Shown piece by piece: positions 6,122 to 6,888 of a stretch of 6,888 nucleotides of DNA; within the stretch, counting starts at the first letter, position 1, and every line of letters starts with the position of its first letter. The position numbers and the translations under genes were made by a program. Under the pieces are notes generated by a model, which saw nothing but the letters and a program-made list of their open reading frames with translations, was not told the DNA's origin and made no database searches. Source of the stretch: an uncultured Bacteroides sp. (GTDB lineage Bacteria > Bacteroidota > Bacteroidia > Bacteroidales > Bacteroidaceae); NCBI GenBank assembly GCA_900557355.1, contig USSR01000374.1, forward strand, positions 1 through 6,888, in the 5' to 3' direction.

Positions 6122-6130
6122 GGATAAGCA
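6122..6130 (-). promoter_or_regulatory. Possible antiterminator arm paired to the leader hairpin
   Basis: TGCTTATCC on the minus strand here is an exact complement of GGATAAGCA (6087-6079), which forms part of the 5' arm and loop of the hairpin at 6058-6090. The two pairings exclude each other, the layout of an attenuator. The match is nine bases, so chance is possible. Confidence 0.3.
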
Positions 6131-6484
6131 ACGCCAGTCAGCCCACGCCTGTATGATATATGGAACTTACACAAATAACCGAACCTATAGAGGTTTGTTC
6201 AGTTTGTGCAGGCATATAGTCATACCACGCAGACGCTTCGGTTGCTGTTATCTCTTTCTGCTTGAATTTGCGAGATTCGAATGGCAGAGATTAACGCATG
6301 AAAACGTCTTTCGATATAATGTCACTCCCTCTTGCCCGTAGCAGGTAGACTGGAGCACACAAAAATAGTTAATATTATGGAAAGTACAAAATATGTGGTG
6401 AAAAAATCTTTGAAACTTGAGTGTGTATACTGCAAATCGGGCGATTGGTCAAATCACTCAGAATTGTAGGGTTATGAATTAAAT

Positions 6485-6888
6485 TCAACTATTGATTCGC
6501 ATTATTACGTAATATTCCGTTCCCCGGTTTCTTCTCCGGCTACTGATTCCAAGTTTGCGGAGTGTACGCCCGAAGTACGCGACTTTGTTGATGGTTAATC
6601 GGTCTTTGGTCTTTTTCTGGAGAAAAGAAAGTATTTCCATCGGTGTCATCCATATTCCTTCGTCTTCCGCTTGTGCCGCCTGAAAGTAGCACAGGAAGAG
6701 CTGCTCCAACGGGGTAGGTTGTTCAAACTCTTGATTGGTTTGTTTCAGGATGTCTTCATCGGTATCGTCCAGCCAGTAACGTTCTCCTTTTGATATGGCA
6801 TTCATGGCTTGGGCGTAGAGCTGCCGGTAGTTAATGGAGACATTTGTACGGATAGGTCCGGTTACTTCGATACAGATAAAGCGGCGAT
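6485..6888 (-). CDS. C-terminal end of a VirE/DUF3874-family protein (5' end outside window)
   Basis: Reading from the window edge, 133 full codons are open before TGA. The segment RFICIEVTGPI, the body YRQLYAQAMNAISKGERYWLDD, and then TPLEQLFLCYFQAA are the typical end of Bacteroides proteins annotated as VirE or DUF3874 domain proteins. They usually carry a BT4734/VirE N-terminal domain and a primase-helicase-like ATPase part upstream. The last 60 residues form a small winged-helix-like region (MTPMEILSFLQKKTKD, INKVAYFGRTLRKLGI) ending near TEYYVIMRINS. An internal ATG at 6805 is not the start, since the conserved sequence continues before it. In full length such proteins are often near mobile or phage-like gene sets with HU-like proteins and amidases, so an island may begin to the right; that is inference. 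The reading frame here is intact. Confidence 0.82.
   Translation of the reverse strand, partial: RRFICIEVTGPIRTNVSINYRQLYAQAMNAISKGERYWLDDTDEDILKQTNQEFEQPTPLEQLFLCYFQAAQAEDEGIWMTPMEILSFLQKKTKDRLTINKVAYFGRTLRKLGISSRRRNRGTEYYVIMRINS

Larger units (their letters stand above)
6001..6484. other. Intergenic stretch without a convincing gene
   Basis: This stretch between the VirE-type gene and the regulator holds a terminator-like hairpin (6058-6090), a matching upstream repeat (6122-6130) and a small inverted repeat AACCT-ATAG-AGGTT (6182-6195). Open frames are short: 30 codons on plus from 6377, 25 codons on minus from 6215. Neither has a ribosome site or a familiar sequence. I see no tRNA. No good terminator follows the VirE-type stop, so its transcript may run into this region. 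Confidence 0.6.

Noticed and set aside
5985..6131. N-terminal extension of the helix-turn-helix regulator to 123 residues, or to the ATG at 6107.
   Set aside because: The extension starts at TTG in the long form, crosses a terminator-like hairpin and an inverted repeat, and does not look like the family. The DNA-binding domain begins right at the ATG at 5984.
6138..6215. Minus-strand 25-codon frame starting MPAQTEQTS, with open codons continuing upstream to about 6290.
   Set aside because: It has no start codon for the longer version, no ribosome site, and the composition is not convincing as protein.
6270..6290. ATTCGAAT-containing stretch resembling a tRNA T-loop.
   Set aside because: The flanking bases do not form a T-stem, and no acceptor or anticodon arm can be drawn around it.
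6377..6469. Plus-strand 30-codon frame (MESTKYVVKK start, CVYC in the middle, ends in SEL).
   Set aside because: It has no ribosome site, no clear promoter and no recognised family. A CxxC alone is weak evidence, and an open frame of this size is expected by chance in A/T-rich DNA.

Overview
The window looks like chromosomal DNA of a Bacteroides-type bacterium. The reasons are the protein families (a fimbrillin-like lipoprotein, a DUF5063 protein, the end of a VirE/DUF3874-type protein), a TAnnTTTG-type -7 promoter box, and starts mostly preceded by A/T-rich leaders rather than strong Shine-Dalgarno sites. All supported genes lie on the minus strand, so the locus reads from right to left. I see no rRNA, tRNA, CRISPR array or insertion sequence.

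Layout in reading order. At 6888-6485 is the last 133 complete residues of a VirE/DUF3874-family protein whose start lies outside the window. About 500 bases follow with no convincing gene. They carry a terminator-like hairpin with a competing upstream repeat, and a 16-bp inverted repeat ending directly at the next start codon. At 5984-5760 is a small helix-turn-helix regulator of 74 residues, whose stop codon lies inside a strong 17-bp hairpin that probably ends its transcript. At 5611-5498 is a short acidic peptide gene of 37 residues with a good ribosome binding site, overlapped at its start by a 9-codon upstream reading frame. At 5443-2540 is a 967-residue lipoprotein: signal peptide, fimbrillin-like front part, and a long right-handed beta-helix. 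It is followed by a clear Rho-independent terminator at 2459-2420.

A second unit starts from a promoter near 2322-2353 and looks like a housekeeping operon: a DUF5063 protein with a Cys/His/Asp-rich tail (2300-1710), a DEDDy 3'-5' exonuclease (1698-1051), and an RlmI-type 23S rRNA methyltransferase (1032 to beyond the window edge). The gaps are 11 and 18 bases. A four-unit heptamer repeat lies across the exonuclease stop and the methyltransferase leader.

The part most worth attention is the regulator, short peptide and giant lipoprotein module. A DNA-binding protein, a tiny conserved-looking acidic peptide and a surface-type beta-helix lipoprotein lie in one orientation, separated by hairpins that overlap stop codons. 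Whether the three work together is inference. The sequence shows only their order, spacing and signals.
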